Part shown: positions 1 through 9,293 of the stretch, in pieces
Layout: each line of letters begins with the position of its first letter
Position numbering within the stretch: the stretch's first letter is position 1
Translations under genes and position numbers: made by a program
Assembly: GCA_947493285.1 (NCBI GenBank)
Contig: CANLQH010000006.1
Span: forward strand, 1-64,000
Origin: an uncultured Tenacibaculum sp.
GTDB taxonomy: Bacteria > Bacteroidota > Bacteroidia > Flavobacteriales > Flavobacteriaceae
DNA: 64,000 nt
Direction of reading: 5' to 3'
The notes under the pieces: model-generated
Databases searched by the model: none
What the model was told of the DNA's origin: nothing
Seen by the model: the letters and a program-made list of their open reading frames with translations, nothing else

Positions 1-25
1 ACTCGCGTTTTTCCCTTAGCGGGTG

Positions 26-55
26 CAAATATAGAACCCTTTTTTAACATAACAA
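26..55 (-). promoter_or_regulatory. Promoter firing out of the left edge
   Basis: On the minus strand there is a perfect Bacteroidota -7 box TATATTTG (bases 26-33) preceded, 19 bases upstream, by TTG (53-55) as a -33 element. It points left, so the transcript it drives begins within the first 25 bases and its gene lies outside the window. The spacing matches the established Bacteroidota consensus TTTG-N19/20-TAnnTTTG. Confidence 0.65.
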
Positions 56-192
56 CAACCTTTTTAAAACTATTTTTAAAGTATTTTTCAAGTAACTATT
101 AAACAGTGTTTTATGATAAAAATATTTTCGAAATTAGTTTGCTATTATAGAGTTTATAGACATCAGCTCTCTTTAACATTCACTCTAAACAC

Positions 193-220
193 AAAAGAAA
201 AGCTATTTAGCTTTTCTTTT
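193..220 (-). terminator. Hairpin overlapping the stop codon of the DUF4294 gene
   Basis: Arms AAAAGAAAAGCTA and TAGCTTTTCTTTT flank a two-base loop and contain the TAA stop of the gene at 207-947. The U-rich arm could serve as the terminator tail on the minus strand. The stem is AT-rich, so strength is uncertain. Confidence 0.5.
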
Positions 221-947
221 TTCGTTTGTTCTTACGATTACGCTTCTTGCGGATTTTCTTAAACATCTCCTTATATTCCTCTACATCTACCGCTCCTCGA
301 GATTTTGAAACTATAGATATAAAGTCTTTGTTTAATTTCGGCCTCTGATACTCTATCTTTTCATCTATTATAGCTCGCTGGAGAATATCCTCTACCAAAT
401 AATCCTCATTGACCAACTCTGGACTATACTCCGACTTTAATGATAAATTGAAAACATTAGCCGTAGCATTGTACCAAAAGGCTTTCCAACCACTCCGTAA
501 CTCCTTGATATTATTAAAAGCTGTTTTTCCTGTTTGACGGTGGATTAACTTTAAAAGAATTCTTCCTTCCGTTCTGGTTAACTTTTTCAATGGCTTAGTC
601 AGCTCTTCTTCCAAATATTTTTGAACTCGTTTAACATATCTACGCTTTTGCCTTTTTGAGCCTAACATATCTAAACGAGAATTTACGCTATCAATTCTTT
701 TTGCAGCAAGAACTGCATATGGGTATGCTTTAAAAACCTTTCTTCTTAACCAATAATAATAATTAACATCAGAAGCCGTTTTGTATTTATGTTTCGGTAA
801 TACAGAAACCTCATCTAAAGCAATCATTAATGTATCTCCTTTCTTTACTAAAAAATACTCGTCATTAAAATTTGGCAAGGTGTCTTTTATTTGAGCACTC
901 AAAGTAACTGCAAATAAAACTATATATATGTATATTAACTTTTTCAT
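207..947 (-). CDS. DUF4294 family secreted protein
   Basis: This 246-residue protein has a short N-terminal signal peptide (hydrophobic residues 3-18, ending near LSAQ) and a very basic C-terminus rich in Lys and Arg (about 225-246). The middle, with a Tyr-rich YYYWLRRKVFKAYP segment near residue 64, matches my recollection of the DUF4294 family, which is confined to Bacteroidota and has no established role. The protein is probably exported to the periplasm. It stands alone, separated from the upstream PLP-enzyme gene by a clear terminator. Family assignment is recognition from memory; function is unknown. Confidence 0.8.
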   Translation of the reverse strand: MKKLIYIYIVLFAVTLSAQIKDTLPNFNDEYFLVKKGDTLMIALDEVSVLPKHKYKTASDVNYYYWLRRKVFKAYPYAVLAAKRIDSVNSRLDMLGSKRQKRRYVKRVQKYLEEELTKPLKKLTRTEGRILLKLIHRQTGKTAFNNIKELRSGWKAFWYNATANVFNLSLKSEYSPELVNEDYLVEDILQRAIIDEKIEYQRPKLNKDFISIVSKSRGAVDVEEYKEMFKKIRKKRNRKNKRKKKS

Positions 948-1001
948 TAATTTTTATTACTCAAAAAGGGTTCCAAAAATATTTAGATTCTTCTATAAAA
1001 C

Positions 1002-1035
1002 AAAAAACTCATGAATAAATATTCATGAGTTTTAA
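1002..1035 (-). terminator. Terminator after the AONS-family gene
   Basis: An inverted repeat AAAACTCATGAAT / ATTCATGAGTTTT with a four-base loop lies 17 bases beyond the stop codon of the gene at 1052-2305 and is followed on the minus strand by a run of T. It is a typical Rho-independent terminator. Confidence 0.85.
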
Positions 1036-1051
1036 TTTTTAATCTTATTTT

Positions 1052-2305
1052 TTATTCTGCCATAATAGATTCAGCAACCTTTTTATAAGTTCCATTCTCT
1101 AATTTTTCACGAATTGCTGAGAAAGCTACGATAGTTTCATTAACATCTTCGATCGTGTGACGTGCTGTAGGAATTAACCTCAAAATTATTAATCCTTTAG
1201 GTATTACAGGATACACTACAATTGAACAAAATACTCCATGATTTTCACGTAAATCATGCACCATTGCCATTGCTTCTGGTATCTCTCCTTTTAAATACAC
1301 AGGTGTTATACATGTCTGAGTTGTTCCTAAATCGAAACCAGCATTACGTAAACCTGATTGCAAAGCATTCGTAATTTTCCATAAGTTATCTTTTAACTCA
1401 GGCATTGTACGAATCATATCTAAACGCTTTAACGCACCTTTTACCATTGGCATTGGTAATGATTTCGCAAACATTTGAGATCTCATGTTATACTGTAAAT
1501 ACTGAACTACATCTTTATCACCTGCGAAAAAAGCTCCAATACCTGCCATAGATTTTGCGAAAGTTGCAAAATACACATCAATACCGTCTTGAACTCCCTG
1601 CTCATAACCTGTACCTCTACCACCTTCACCTAATGTTCCGAATCCATGAGCATCATCAACCAATAAACGGAAATTGTATTTTTCTTTTAATGCTACAATC
1701 TCAGCTAAACGACCTTGCTCACCTCGCATGCCGAAAACTCCTTCTGAAACTAATAAGATTCCTCCACCAGTTTTTTCAGCCATTTTAGTAGCACGCATTA
1801 AATTTTTCTCACAACTCTCAATATCGTTATGACGGTATACAAAACGCTTACCAGCATGTAAACGAACACCATCAATAATACAAGCATGCGTATCCATATC
1901 ATATACAATGATATCGTCTTTATTTACTAAAGCATCAATTGCCGACACCATACCTTGGTATCCAAAATTCACTAAATAAGAAGCTTCTTTACCTACAAAC
2001 TCAGCACATTCTTGCTCTAACTGTTCGTGATATTTAGTATGACCAGACATCATTCTAGCTCCCATTGGGTAAGCTAATCCGTCTGACGCAGCTGATTCTC
2101 CATCTACTTTTAAAACCTCTGGATGATTTGCTAAACCTAAGTAATCATTTATACTCCAAGTAATTACTTTTTTATTATTGAATGACATACGGTTTGAGAT
2201 TGGTCCTTCTAACTTAGGAAAAACATAGTATCCCTCTGCCTTGTCTGCCCATTTTCCTAACGGTCCTTTATCTCCTTTAATTCTTTCAAATAAATCTTTT
2301 GCCAT
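1052..2305 (-). CDS. AONS-family PLP-dependent acyltransferase (KBL/SPT/BioF-like)
   Basis: This 417-residue protein belongs to the alpha-oxoamine synthase family of PLP enzymes, which condense an acyl-CoA/ACP with an amino acid and release CO2. Family signatures visible are NDYLGL (53-58), the PLP-contacting DDAHGFG (217-223) and the Schiff-base lysine K251 in ATFAKSMAG. The substrate cannot be read from the sequence. Candidates are glycine (2-amino-3-ketobutyrate ligase), alanine (BioF), serine (sphingolipid synthesis) or cysteate (sulfonolipid synthesis, known in this phylum). No biotin or threonine-degradation gene is adjacent, which favours a lipid role, but this is inference. The gene is monocistronic, ending in a strong terminator; a weak -7 box (TATTTTCG) lies about 25 bases upstream. 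Confidence 0.85.
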   Translation of the reverse strand: MAKDLFERIKGDKGPLGKWADKAEGYYVFPKLEGPISNRMSFNNKKVITWSINDYLGLANHPEVLKVDGESAASDGLAYPMGARMMSGHTKYHEQLEQECAEFVGKEASYLVNFGYQGMVSAIDALVNKDDIIVYDMDTHACIIDGVRLHAGKRFVYRHNDIESCEKNLMRATKMAEKTGGGILLVSEGVFGMRGEQGRLAEIVALKEKYNFRLLVDDAHGFGTLGEGGRGTGYEQGVQDGIDVYFATFAKSMAGIGAFFAGDKDVVQYLQYNMRSQMFAKSLPMPMVKGALKRLDMIRTMPELKDNLWKITNALQSGLRNAGFDLGTTQTCITPVYLKGEIPEAMAMVHDLRENHGVFCSIVVYPVIPKGLIILRLIPTARHTIEDVNETIVAFSAIREKLENGTYKKVAESIMAE

Positions 2306-2386
2306 TCTTACTTTTGATTTTGTAGGTTGCGAAAATAGTGCTTTTTTAACAGTTATTCAAATAGAATATCTTTCAACTGCCCTACA

Positions 2387-2422
2387 GCAAAAGACCTCAC
2401 AATCTTTAATATTGTGAGGTCT
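2387..2422 (-). terminator. Terminator of the molybdenum hydroxylase operon
   Basis: A 12-bp stem AGACCTCACAAT / ATTGTGAGGTCT with a seven-base loop, followed on the minus strand by TTTT, sits about 27 bases after the stop of the gene at 2449-4668. Confidence 0.85.
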
Positions 2423-2448
2423 AATTATATATAAACAACTATTTATCC

Positions 2449-4668
2449 TTATAATTTTTCAGAATTAGCTTTTAACTCTTTATCAAACGGTTGGTTATAC
2501 AATCGTTTATCAAGCGCTTTATGAATTGCATTTGCTACTGCCCCACCAGCTGGTGGTAAACCTGGCTCTCCAAGTCCGGTTGGTGACAATTCATTTTCTA
2601 CAAAATGCACCTCAACCTGTGGAGTTTCATTCATTCTAATTAATCGATAGGTGTCGAAATTTTTGTTCGATGGCTTTCCGTCTTTAAAAGTTAAATCTCC
2701 ATACATGGCATGCCCTATTCCGTCTAAAACTCCTCCTTGAATTTGATTTATCGCTCCCGTTGGATTTACTACTATTCCGCAATCTACCGCAGCAACTACT
2801 TTAGTAACTACTGGCAAACCGCCTTTTAATTCTACTTCAGCTACTTCCGCCACATGAGTATTATGACTGTAATAAGCAGAAAAACCTTGATAAACCCCTT
2901 CTCTACTTCTACCCCAACCTCCTTTTTCAGCGGCAAGTTTTATTGTATCCTGCATTCTTTTACCAGAATATTCTATTTTCTTATCAGTAGTATTTTTAAC
3001 ATTCTCTAATAATTCTAAACGCAACTGTACTGCATCTTTCCCTAATTCTTGAGCAACTTCATCAAAAAATGCTTGTTCAGCAAATGCTAAGAAATTTGTG
3101 TAAGGTGCTCTCCATGCCCCTGTTGTAACATCACTTTTATAATTTTTAGTAGACACTTTATAATTCTCAATACATCCTGCAGGGAAGAAATGTGGAATTA
3201 ATCCGTACATATTACTATTTATTGCAGCTTCTTTTAAATGATACCCTGTAATTTCTTCATTTTTTATTGATGCTGCGATTCGATATTTAATTGCTGGACG
3301 GTAAATACCCGTGGTCATGTCATCTTCTCTACTCGACACTACTTTTACAGGTTTCTTAATAGCATTTGATATTTCAGCAGCTTCATACACAAAATCACCA
3401 TATAAACGACGACCAAACCCACCTCCCATTCTCGTCATATCAACTTGAATTTGATTGATATCACGATCTAACATTTCAGCAACTGCTAAAGCTGCATATT
3501 CTGGTGTTTGAACAGGACCAGCTAAATGTACTTTTTCTGTAGTTACATTTGCATAAAAATTCATCGGTTCTAAACAATTATGAGGTAAAAATGGAGAATG
3601 ATAAGTTTTCTCAATTACTTTATCGGCCTCAGCAAAAGCTTTTTTGACATCTCCATCTTCACGACGAGTATCAAAATCTTTTCCTTCTAAAATTTCATTT
3701 AATATTTTATTTTGAGCCTCCGTACTCTCTAATTCACCTGCATCTTCCCAAACTGCTTTTATCGCTTTTTTACCTTTAAAAGCAGCCCAAGTATTTTCTG
3801 CTATAACTACTACTTTATCAGTATCTGATAATTTAAAAGTCCAATTAAACTTACCTGCATCTAAAAATTTTCTAGCTTTTTCACCAATAGTAATAACATC
3901 TAAAACACCTTTTACTTTTTTAGCTTCAGAAGCATCAAAAGATTTTAACTTTTGTCCGAATGCCGGAGGGCGTAATACAGAGGCATATAACATTCCTTCT
4001 GCTTTATAATCTAGCCCAAATAAAGGTTTACCCGTTATAATCTTTTTTAAATCTACATTAATTGCATCTGTACCAATAATGGTAAACTCAGATGGCTTTT
4101 TTAAAGTTACATTTTCTGGAACTTCTAGAACAGCAGCTTCTTTAACAACATCTCCATATCCTAATATTTCTCCTTTTGCATTCGTAATCTCTCCTTTTGA
4201 TGCTTTACATGTCGACGCATCTACACCCCATTTAGCAGCCGCAGCATTTACCAGCATTTGTTTAGTAGTAGCTCCTGTTTGTCTAAGCGCATCCCAACCA
4301 AAACGAATGGACTGACTACCTCCTGCTAATTGACGTTTATACTCTTTGGTATTTAATGGTGCTTGTGCTACATGTACTTTATCCCAATCAACATCTAGCT
4401 CTTCTGCGATAATCATTGGCATCGATGTTTTTACTCCTTGCCCAATTTCTGGGTTCGGTGAATAAATAGTTACATAACCATTATCCGCAATTTTAATAAA
4501 GGCATTAAAATCGTTGAAATTTAAGTTTTCAACATCAACTGATGGTTTTACATTCGGCTTACAAGCTGTGAATAAATTGAATCCAATCATGATTCCTCCA
4601 CTTGCAATTGCTGATGTTCTTAAAAAATTTCTTCTACTAAACGTTAACTTATTTTCTGTTGTGCTCAT
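2449..4668 (-). CDS. Molybdopterin-binding subunit of a xanthine dehydrogenase/isoquinoline oxidoreductase-type hydroxylase
   Basis: At 739 residues this is the large subunit of a two-component molybdenum hydroxylase (IorB type). It starts with a twin-arginine signal (SRRNFLR, residues 11-17, then a hydrophobic stretch), so the folded cofactor-loaded enzyme should be exported by Tat. Moco-contacting motifs include GGGFGRR in the middle and the C-terminal GLGEPGLPPAGGA, whose Glu is the family's catalytic base. The adjacent upstream gene (4680-5141, 11-base gap) encodes the matching [2Fe-2S] subunit. No FAD subunit or Moco-insertion chaperone is nearby, so electrons presumably leave to a periplasmic or membrane acceptor. 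The substrate (an aldehyde or N-heterocycle) cannot be deduced. Confidence 0.88.
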   Translation of the reverse strand: MSTTENKLTFSRRNFLRTSAIASGGIMIGFNLFTACKPNVKPSVDVENLNFNDFNAFIKIADNGYVTIYSPNPEIGQGVKTSMPMIIAEELDVDWDKVHVAQAPLNTKEYKRQLAGGSQSIRFGWDALRQTGATTKQMLVNAAAAKWGVDASTCKASKGEITNAKGEILGYGDVVKEAAVLEVPENVTLKKPSEFTIIGTDAINVDLKKIITGKPLFGLDYKAEGMLYASVLRPPAFGQKLKSFDASEAKKVKGVLDVITIGEKARKFLDAGKFNWTFKLSDTDKVVVIAENTWAAFKGKKAIKAVWEDAGELESTEAQNKILNEILEGKDFDTRREDGDVKKAFAEADKVIEKTYHSPFLPHNCLEPMNFYANVTTEKVHLAGPVQTPEYAALAVAEMLDRDINQIQVDMTRMGGGFGRRLYGDFVYEAAEISNAIKKPVKVVSSREDDMTTGIYRPAIKYRIAASIKNEEITGYHLKEAAINSNMYGLIPHFFPAGCIENYKVSTKNYKSDVTTGAWRAPYTNFLAFAEQAFFDEVAQELGKDAVQLRLELLENVKNTTDKKIEYSGKRMQDTIKLAAEKGGWGRSREGVYQGFSAYYSHNTHVAEVAEVELKGGLPVVTKVVAAVDCGIVVNPTGAINQIQGGVLDGIGHAMYGDLTFKDGKPSNKNFDTYRLIRMNETPQVEVHFVENELSPTGLGEPGLPPAGGAVANAIHKALDKRLYNQPFDKELKANSEKL

Positions 4669-4679
4669 CTTTCAATTTT

Positions 4680-5141
4680 TTAAGACATTTTTTCAGCTGC
4701 AATTGCTACTGCTTTTTCTATTCTGTTATACGAGGCACATCTACACAAATTACCATTCATTGCTTCACGAATTTCTTGTCTAGTAGGATTTGGATTTTCT
4801 TTTAAAAACGAAGCCGCTGTCATTATTTGCCCTGCTTGACAATATCCGCATTGCGGAACATCTACTTCTTTCCAAGCTTGTTGTAAAGGGTGATCTCCTT
4901 TTTCAGATAAACCTTCGATTGTGGTAATATTTAAATCTTCTGCCATTGATACTTGCAATTGGCAACTTCTAATCGCTGTTCCGTCTGCATGCACAGTACA
5001 TGCACCACATTGACTAACTCCGCAACCAAACTTGGTTCCGACCATGTTTAGTTCATCACGTAACACCCATAATAATGGTGTATCTTCATCAGCATTTACA
5101 GAAACTGACTTTCCATTAATTTTTAAATTGTAAGTTGGCAT
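4680..5141 (-). CDS. (2Fe-2S)-binding subunit of the molybdenum hydroxylase
   Basis: This 153-residue protein has both cluster motifs of the small subunit of xanthine-oxidase-family enzymes. The plant-ferredoxin-like FGCGVSQCGACTVH lies near residues 37-50, and the C-terminal four-helix domain carries CGYCQAGQI and NLCRCASYNRI. It passes electrons from the molybdenum site of its partner (2449-4668) to an external acceptor. It has no signal peptide of its own, so it would be carried out by the Tat signal on the partner (hitchhiking), as known for this family. The two genes form a compact operon. Confidence 0.92.
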   Translation of the reverse strand: MPTYNLKINGKSVSVNADEDTPLLWVLRDELNMVGTKFGCGVSQCGACTVHADGTAIRSCQLQVSMAEDLNITTIEGLSEKGDHPLQQAWKEVDVPQCGYCQAGQIMTAASFLKENPNPTRQEIREAMNGNLCRCASYNRIEKAVAIAAEKMS

Positions 5142-5305
5142 TGTTCACAGTTTTATTTTATCGGTATAAGTTACGAAAAAAATGACTCTGTATTTTTAAT
5201 CTATCAATTTTAAGAAAATTTTAAGGTGAGTATATTTTAAATAAAAACAACTTGAATCTATCATCTACAATTATAATTAATAGCTTTGCTGCATATTATA
5301 TTCTT

Positions 5306-6544
5306 ATGAGCTTTAATAAACATTTCTTCTACAATTACTTGGTAGATTTTGGGTTATCAAATAATACTGCAAAGTATTTAAACATATTCATCTTACTAAT
5401 TCTTTCTTTAGTAGTTATCTACCTTATAGATATTATTGTTAGAAAAATATTTCGTGTATTATCAATCAGAATTGCAAAAACTTCGAAAACAAATTTTGAT
5501 GATATTTTAATAACAAATAAAGTACCCACAAATATTGCGCATCTTGTTCCTGTATTTTTATTTTTTGAATTGATTCCTGTACTTTTTTATGACTTCGAAT
5601 ACTTAAGAAACTTAATTACCAAATCAGTTCAAATAATCAGTATTGTTTTAACCATACAAATTATTAGAAGCGTTTTAAACTCTATAAAAGACTACCTAAA
5701 AACATTACCAAGATTTAAGGATAAACCTATTGATAGTTATATTCAAGTATTTATGATTTTTGCTTGGTTAACCGGATTCATTCTGTCTTTTGCTATTATT
5801 ACTAATCAATCTGTATGGAAGTTTTTTACAGCTTTAGGTGCAGCTTCAGCCATTATTATCTTAATTTTTAAAGACACAATTTTAGGTTTTGTAGCCAGTA
5901 TTCAAGTTTCGGTAAACGATATGGTACGTATTGGTGACTGGGTTACTTTTGAAAAATTTGGAGCCGATGGAGATGTAACAGAAATATCGTTAGCTACGGT
6001 AAAAGTCCAAAATTTTGATAAGACGATTACTACAATTCCTACTTATGCACTAATCTCTGATTCTTTTAAAAATTGGAGAGGAATGGTAAACTCTCAAGGA
6101 AGAAGAATTAAAAGAGCTTTGAATATTAAAATGGATAGTATTAAGCACTTATCTGATGAAGAAATTAATAAATTAAAATCTATTCAATTAATTGAGTCTT
6201 ATTTATCAAGTCGTCAAGAAAAAATTCATCAATTTAACAAAGAGCGAAATATTGACAAAAGCTTACTTTTAAACGGTAGAAACCTAACCAATATTGGAGT
6301 TTTTAGAAAATATGCGCAAGCTTATATCGAAGCGCATCCTGCTATTAATAAAGAAATGATGATTATGGTGCGTCAGTTAGCGCCTACAACTCAAGGATTG
6401 CCAATTGAAATTTATGCTTTTAGTGCTGATAAAGAATGGAAGAACTATGAATATATAATGGCTGATATTTTTGATCATCTATTGGCATCCATAAAATATT
6501 TTGATCTCGAAATATTTGAGCTACCAACAAAGCTAAACCCCTAA
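5306..6544 (+). CDS. Mechanosensitive ion channel, YbdG-like MscS family
   Basis: The protein is 412 residues with several N-terminal membrane helices, then the pore-lining helix and the MscS beta domain (around the GDWVTFEKFGADGDVTEISL segment). The wording of that segment and the overall length fit the YbdG/MscM branch rather than small MscS. The frame is open upstream to a TTG at 5252, but I chose the ATG at 5306 because homologues begin with a short stretch followed by YLxxFGLS. It should release solutes under osmotic down-shock. It is transcribed divergently from the hydroxylase operon, and its stop codon abuts that of the convergent gene at 6545. Confidence 0.85.
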   Translation: MSFNKHFFYNYLVDFGLSNNTAKYLNIFILLILSLVVIYLIDIIVRKIFRVLSIRIAKTSKTNFDDILITNKVPTNIAHLVPVFLFFELIPVLFYDFEYLRNLITKSVQIISIVLTIQIIRSVLNSIKDYLKTLPRFKDKPIDSYIQVFMIFAWLTGFILSFAIITNQSVWKFFTALGAASAIIILIFKDTILGFVASIQVSVNDMVRIGDWVTFEKFGADGDVTEISLATVKVQNFDKTITTIPTYALISDSFKNWRGMVNSQGRRIKRALNIKMDSIKHLSDEEINKLKSIQLIESYLSSRQEKIHQFNKERNIDKSLLLNGRNLTNIGVFRKYAQAYIEAHPAINKEMMIMVRQLAPTTQGLPIEIYAFSADKEWKNYEYIMADIFDHLLASIKYFDLEIFELPTKLNP

Positions 6545-7021
6545 TTATAAATCAAGCTCTAAAAGCCTTTCATTATAATCGAATTGTAAGTCTTCATGTA
6601 AAGTTTCGATTGCTTTTTTTATCAACTTAATTTGAGTTGCCAATACATTTTGTATTCTTGGGCTTCTTTTTATAGATGGTTTAAAGTTTTTAAGTTTGAT
6701 ACAGAAATACAATAACAACTCTATTTCTGTTTCCTTCTTTTTAGAATAACGAATATATTTTTTAGTAGTTGTGAGTATTTTTCTTACACTCTTCCTAATG
6801 TAAAAGAAGCTTTTGGTGTTAACACTATCAAACAAATCATCTATTTCTTGTTTGACTCCGTTTATATATTCTTCTTCATTATGCGCTACGAACAACAAAT
6901 ACGTTAGCAATTCTTTGTTTTCTTTTTTGAATCGAGCTAACTTTAAACACAATTCTCTTAATTCTCTTAATTCAAGATGCTGTAATTCGTCTTTTATTAT
7001 TTTTACCGAAGCTGCTTTCAT
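6545..7021 (-). CDS. Conserved hypothetical protein, basic and helical
   Basis: I do not recognise a named domain in this 158-residue protein. It is rich in Leu, Lys and Glu (for example LRELRELCLKLARFKKENKE near residue 18) and looks entirely alpha-helical with a central basic region. It has no signal peptide or membrane segment, so it is probably cytoplasmic. It is convergent with the mechanosensitive channel gene with no spacer between the stop codons, and no terminator lies between them. Real coding is supported by length, a clear ATG start and lack of a competing frame. Confidence 0.65.
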   Translation of the reverse strand: MKAASVKIIKDELQHLELRELRELCLKLARFKKENKELLTYLLFVAHNEEEYINGVKQEIDDLFDSVNTKSFFYIRKSVRKILTTTKKYIRYSKKKETEIELLLYFCIKLKNFKPSIKRSPRIQNVLATQIKLIKKAIETLHEDLQFDYNERLLELDL

Positions 7022-7049
7022 ATCATTTTTAAAATCGAAATATAACTAA

Positions 7050-7077
7050 AAAACCTCATAGAAATTCTATGAGGTTC
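7050..7077 (-). terminator. Terminator after fabV
   Basis: A stem AACCTCATAGAA / TTCTATGAGGTT lies about 22 bases after the fabV stop codon, with A-rich plus-strand flank giving a U-tail on the minus-strand transcript. Confidence 0.85.
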
Positions 7078-7098
7078 TTATTATACTTTTATAAATGC

Positions 7099-8286
7099 TT
7101 ATTGAATACTTGGTACTGAAACCATTTCGTTTACATCAGCATCATAATCCACTCCATCAACTTTAAATCCGAAAAGGTTATAAAAATCATCACTATATCC
7201 TTTTAAATCTCCAATTTCAGATAAATTTTCTGTCGTTGCTTCTTCCCAAAGTTTAGTGATTTCAGCTTGAACATCATCACGCATCTCCCAATCGTCAATT
7301 CTAATTCTTCCTTTAGCATCTAAAGCTAAATCACCACCGAATAAACGCTCGCTGTACAAACGTTGAATTTGTTCGATACAACCTTCATGAATTCCTTTTT
7401 CTTTCATTGTTTTATACAATAAAGAAATATATAAAGGGATTACAGGAATTGCAGAACTAGCTTGAGTAACCAAGGCTTTATTTACAGAAACATAAGCATT
7501 ACCATTTAACGATTTTAAATCGTCAGTAATCGTAAAAGCTGTTGCTTCTAAATGATCTTTCGCAGCTCCGATAGTTCCATTTCTATATACAGGTTTTGTA
7601 ACTTCAGGACCAATATAAGAATACGCCACTGTTTTTATTCCTTCTGATAAAACTCCAGCATTACTTAAAGCATCCATCCACATTTTCCAGTCTTCACCTC
7701 CCATTACAGTAACTGTATTACCAACATCTTCTCCTTCTGCAGGATTGATAGAAATCTCAGATACTTTACCTGTATGAAAGTCTACTGTTTTATTAGAAAA
7801 TACTTCACCAATTGGTTTTAAAACCGATTTAAAACGCTTACCTGTTTCTGGATGCGTTCTTACTGGTGACGCTAAACTGTAAATCACTAAATCAACCTGA
7901 CCTAAATCTTCTTTGATTAAGTTGATTACTTGCTCTTTTATTTCGTTTGAAAATGCGTCTCCATTAATACTTTTAGCATATAGACCTGCTGCATTCGCTT
8001 CTTGCTCGAAAGCAGCTGTATTGTAAAATCCTGGTGATGCTGGTCTACCTTCACTTGCTGGTTTATCAAAGAAAACCCCTATAGTCGATGCATCTGAACC
8101 AAATGCGCTTGATATTCTTGATGCCAATCCAAATCCAGTAGAAGAACCGATAACTAATACTTTTTTAGCCCCATCGATTTTTCCTTTAGATTTTACATAT
8201 TCAATTTGATTCTTAACATTTTGAGCACAACCTGTTGGGTGCGATGTTAAACAAATAAACCCTCTTGTTCTTGGTTCTATTATCAT
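7099..8286 (-). CDS. fabV: Trans-2-enoyl-ACP/CoA reductase FabV
   Basis: FabV is the NADH-dependent enoyl reductase that completes each elongation round in type II fatty acid synthesis. The 395-residue length is typical. Visible signatures are the start MIIEPRTRGFICLTSHPTGC, the dinucleotide-binding GSSTGFGLA (48-56), and the active-site pair Y234-x8-K243 in YRNGTIGAAK; the longer Y-x8-K spacing distinguishes FabV from FabI (Y-x6-K). FabV enzymes are known to be tolerant of triclosan. The gene is followed by a strong terminator and lies 19 bases downstream of purC on the same strand, so the two may be co-transcribed. Confidence 0.95.
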   Translation of the reverse strand: MIIEPRTRGFICLTSHPTGCAQNVKNQIEYVKSKGKIDGAKKVLVIGSSTGFGLASRISSAFGSDASTIGVFFDKPASEGRPASPGFYNTAAFEQEANAAGLYAKSINGDAFSNEIKEQVINLIKEDLGQVDLVIYSLASPVRTHPETGKRFKSVLKPIGEVFSNKTVDFHTGKVSEISINPAEGEDVGNTVTVMGGEDWKMWMDALSNAGVLSEGIKTVAYSYIGPEVTKPVYRNGTIGAAKDHLEATAFTITDDLKSLNGNAYVSVNKALVTQASSAIPVIPLYISLLYKTMKEKGIHEGCIEQIQRLYSERLFGGDLALDAKGRIRIDDWEMRDDVQAEITKLWEEATTENLSEIGDLKGYSDDFYNLFGFKVDGVDYDADVNEMVSVPSIQ

Positions 8287-8305
8287 TGTTGTTTGTTTTA
8301 AAAGT

Positions 8306-9253
8306 TTACGAAGTTAAAAACTCCGTTACATTTTTTTCGATACGAGCTAATACATTTTCCGTATTTGCTTTCACAAATTTTTCACCTGTAATTTGCTCGT
8401 ATAATTCGATATATCTATTAGAAATTTCGATGATTTTCTCATCTGACATTTCTGGAATTTGTTGCCCTTCTTTTCCTTGAAATCCGTTTTCAATTAACCA
8501 TTGACGTACAAATTCTTTTGATAATTGTTTTTGCTTCTCCCCTTTTTCTTGGCGTTCTGCATATCCATCTGCATAAAAATAACGAGAAGAATCTGGAGTA
8601 TGAATTTCATCAATCAATACAATTTTACCGTCCTTAGTCTTACCAAACTCGTATTTAGTATCAACTAAAATTAATCCTCGTTTAGCTGCAATTTCAGTTC
8701 CTCTTTTAAATAAAGCTCTTGTGTAATTTTCTAAAACTGTATAATCAGCTTCAGAAACAATTCCTTTTGATAAAATTTCTTCACGTGTAATATCTTCATC
8801 GTGATCTCCATTATCAGCTTTTGTAGAAGGTGTAATAATTGGTTCTGGAAACTTGTCGTTCTCTTTCATTCCCTCAGCCATTTCAACGCCGCATAAAACT
8901 CTTTTACCTGCTTTATACTCTCGTGCTGCATGGCCAGACATATAACCACGAATTACCATTTCTACTTTAAATGGCTCACATAAATGACCAATCGCTACAT
9001 TTTCATCTGGGTTTGCAACTAACCAATTCGGAACAACATCTACTGTATCGTTCATCATTTTAGTTGCAATTTGGTTTAAAATCTGTCCTTTAAAAGGTAT
9101 TTGACGTGGAAGAATTACATCGAAAGCAGAAAGTCTATCTGAAGCAATCATTACTAATACTTCATCATCAATATTATAAACTTCTCTTACTTTGCCTTTG
9201 TAAACAGACTTTTGTTTTGGAAACTGAAAGTTAGTTTCGTTAATTGTATTCAT
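8306..9253 (-). CDS. purC: Phosphoribosylaminoimidazole-succinocarboxamide synthase (SAICAR synthetase)
   Basis: The enzyme ligates aspartate to CAIR in purine synthesis. It is 315 residues, the long form usual in Bacteroidota. Recognisable segments are KVREVY near residue 22, SDRLSAFD (39-46) and the C-terminal [11 protein letters not shown] signature. A -7 box TACTTTTG lies 24 bases before the ATG, and the short leader between is a run of CAACA repeats. fabV follows after 19 bases. Confidence 0.96.
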   Translation of the reverse strand: MNTINETNFQFPKQKSVYKGKVREVYNIDDEVLVMIASDRLSAFDVILPRQIPFKGQILNQIATKMMNDTVDVVPNWLVANPDENVAIGHLCEPFKVEMVIRGYMSGHAAREYKAGKRVLCGVEMAEGMKENDKFPEPIITPSTKADNGDHDEDITREEILSKGIVSEADYTVLENYTRALFKRGTEIAAKRGLILVDTKYEFGKTKDGKIVLIDEIHTPDSSRYFYADGYAERQEKGEKQKQLSKEFVRQWLIENGFQGKEGQQIPEMSDEKIIEISNRYIELYEQITGEKFVKANTENVLARIEKNVTEFLTS

Positions 9254-9276
9254 TATTGTGTTGTTGTGTTGTTGCG

Positions 9277-9284
9277 CAAAAGTA
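9277..9284 (-). promoter_or_regulatory. -7 box of the purC promoter
   Basis: TACTTTTG on the minus strand matches TAnnTTTG. Transcription would start near 9271, giving a leader of about 18 bases composed of CAACA repeats. No convincing -33 element is visible. Confidence 0.55.
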
Positions 9285-9293
9285 AGTTTTTTT

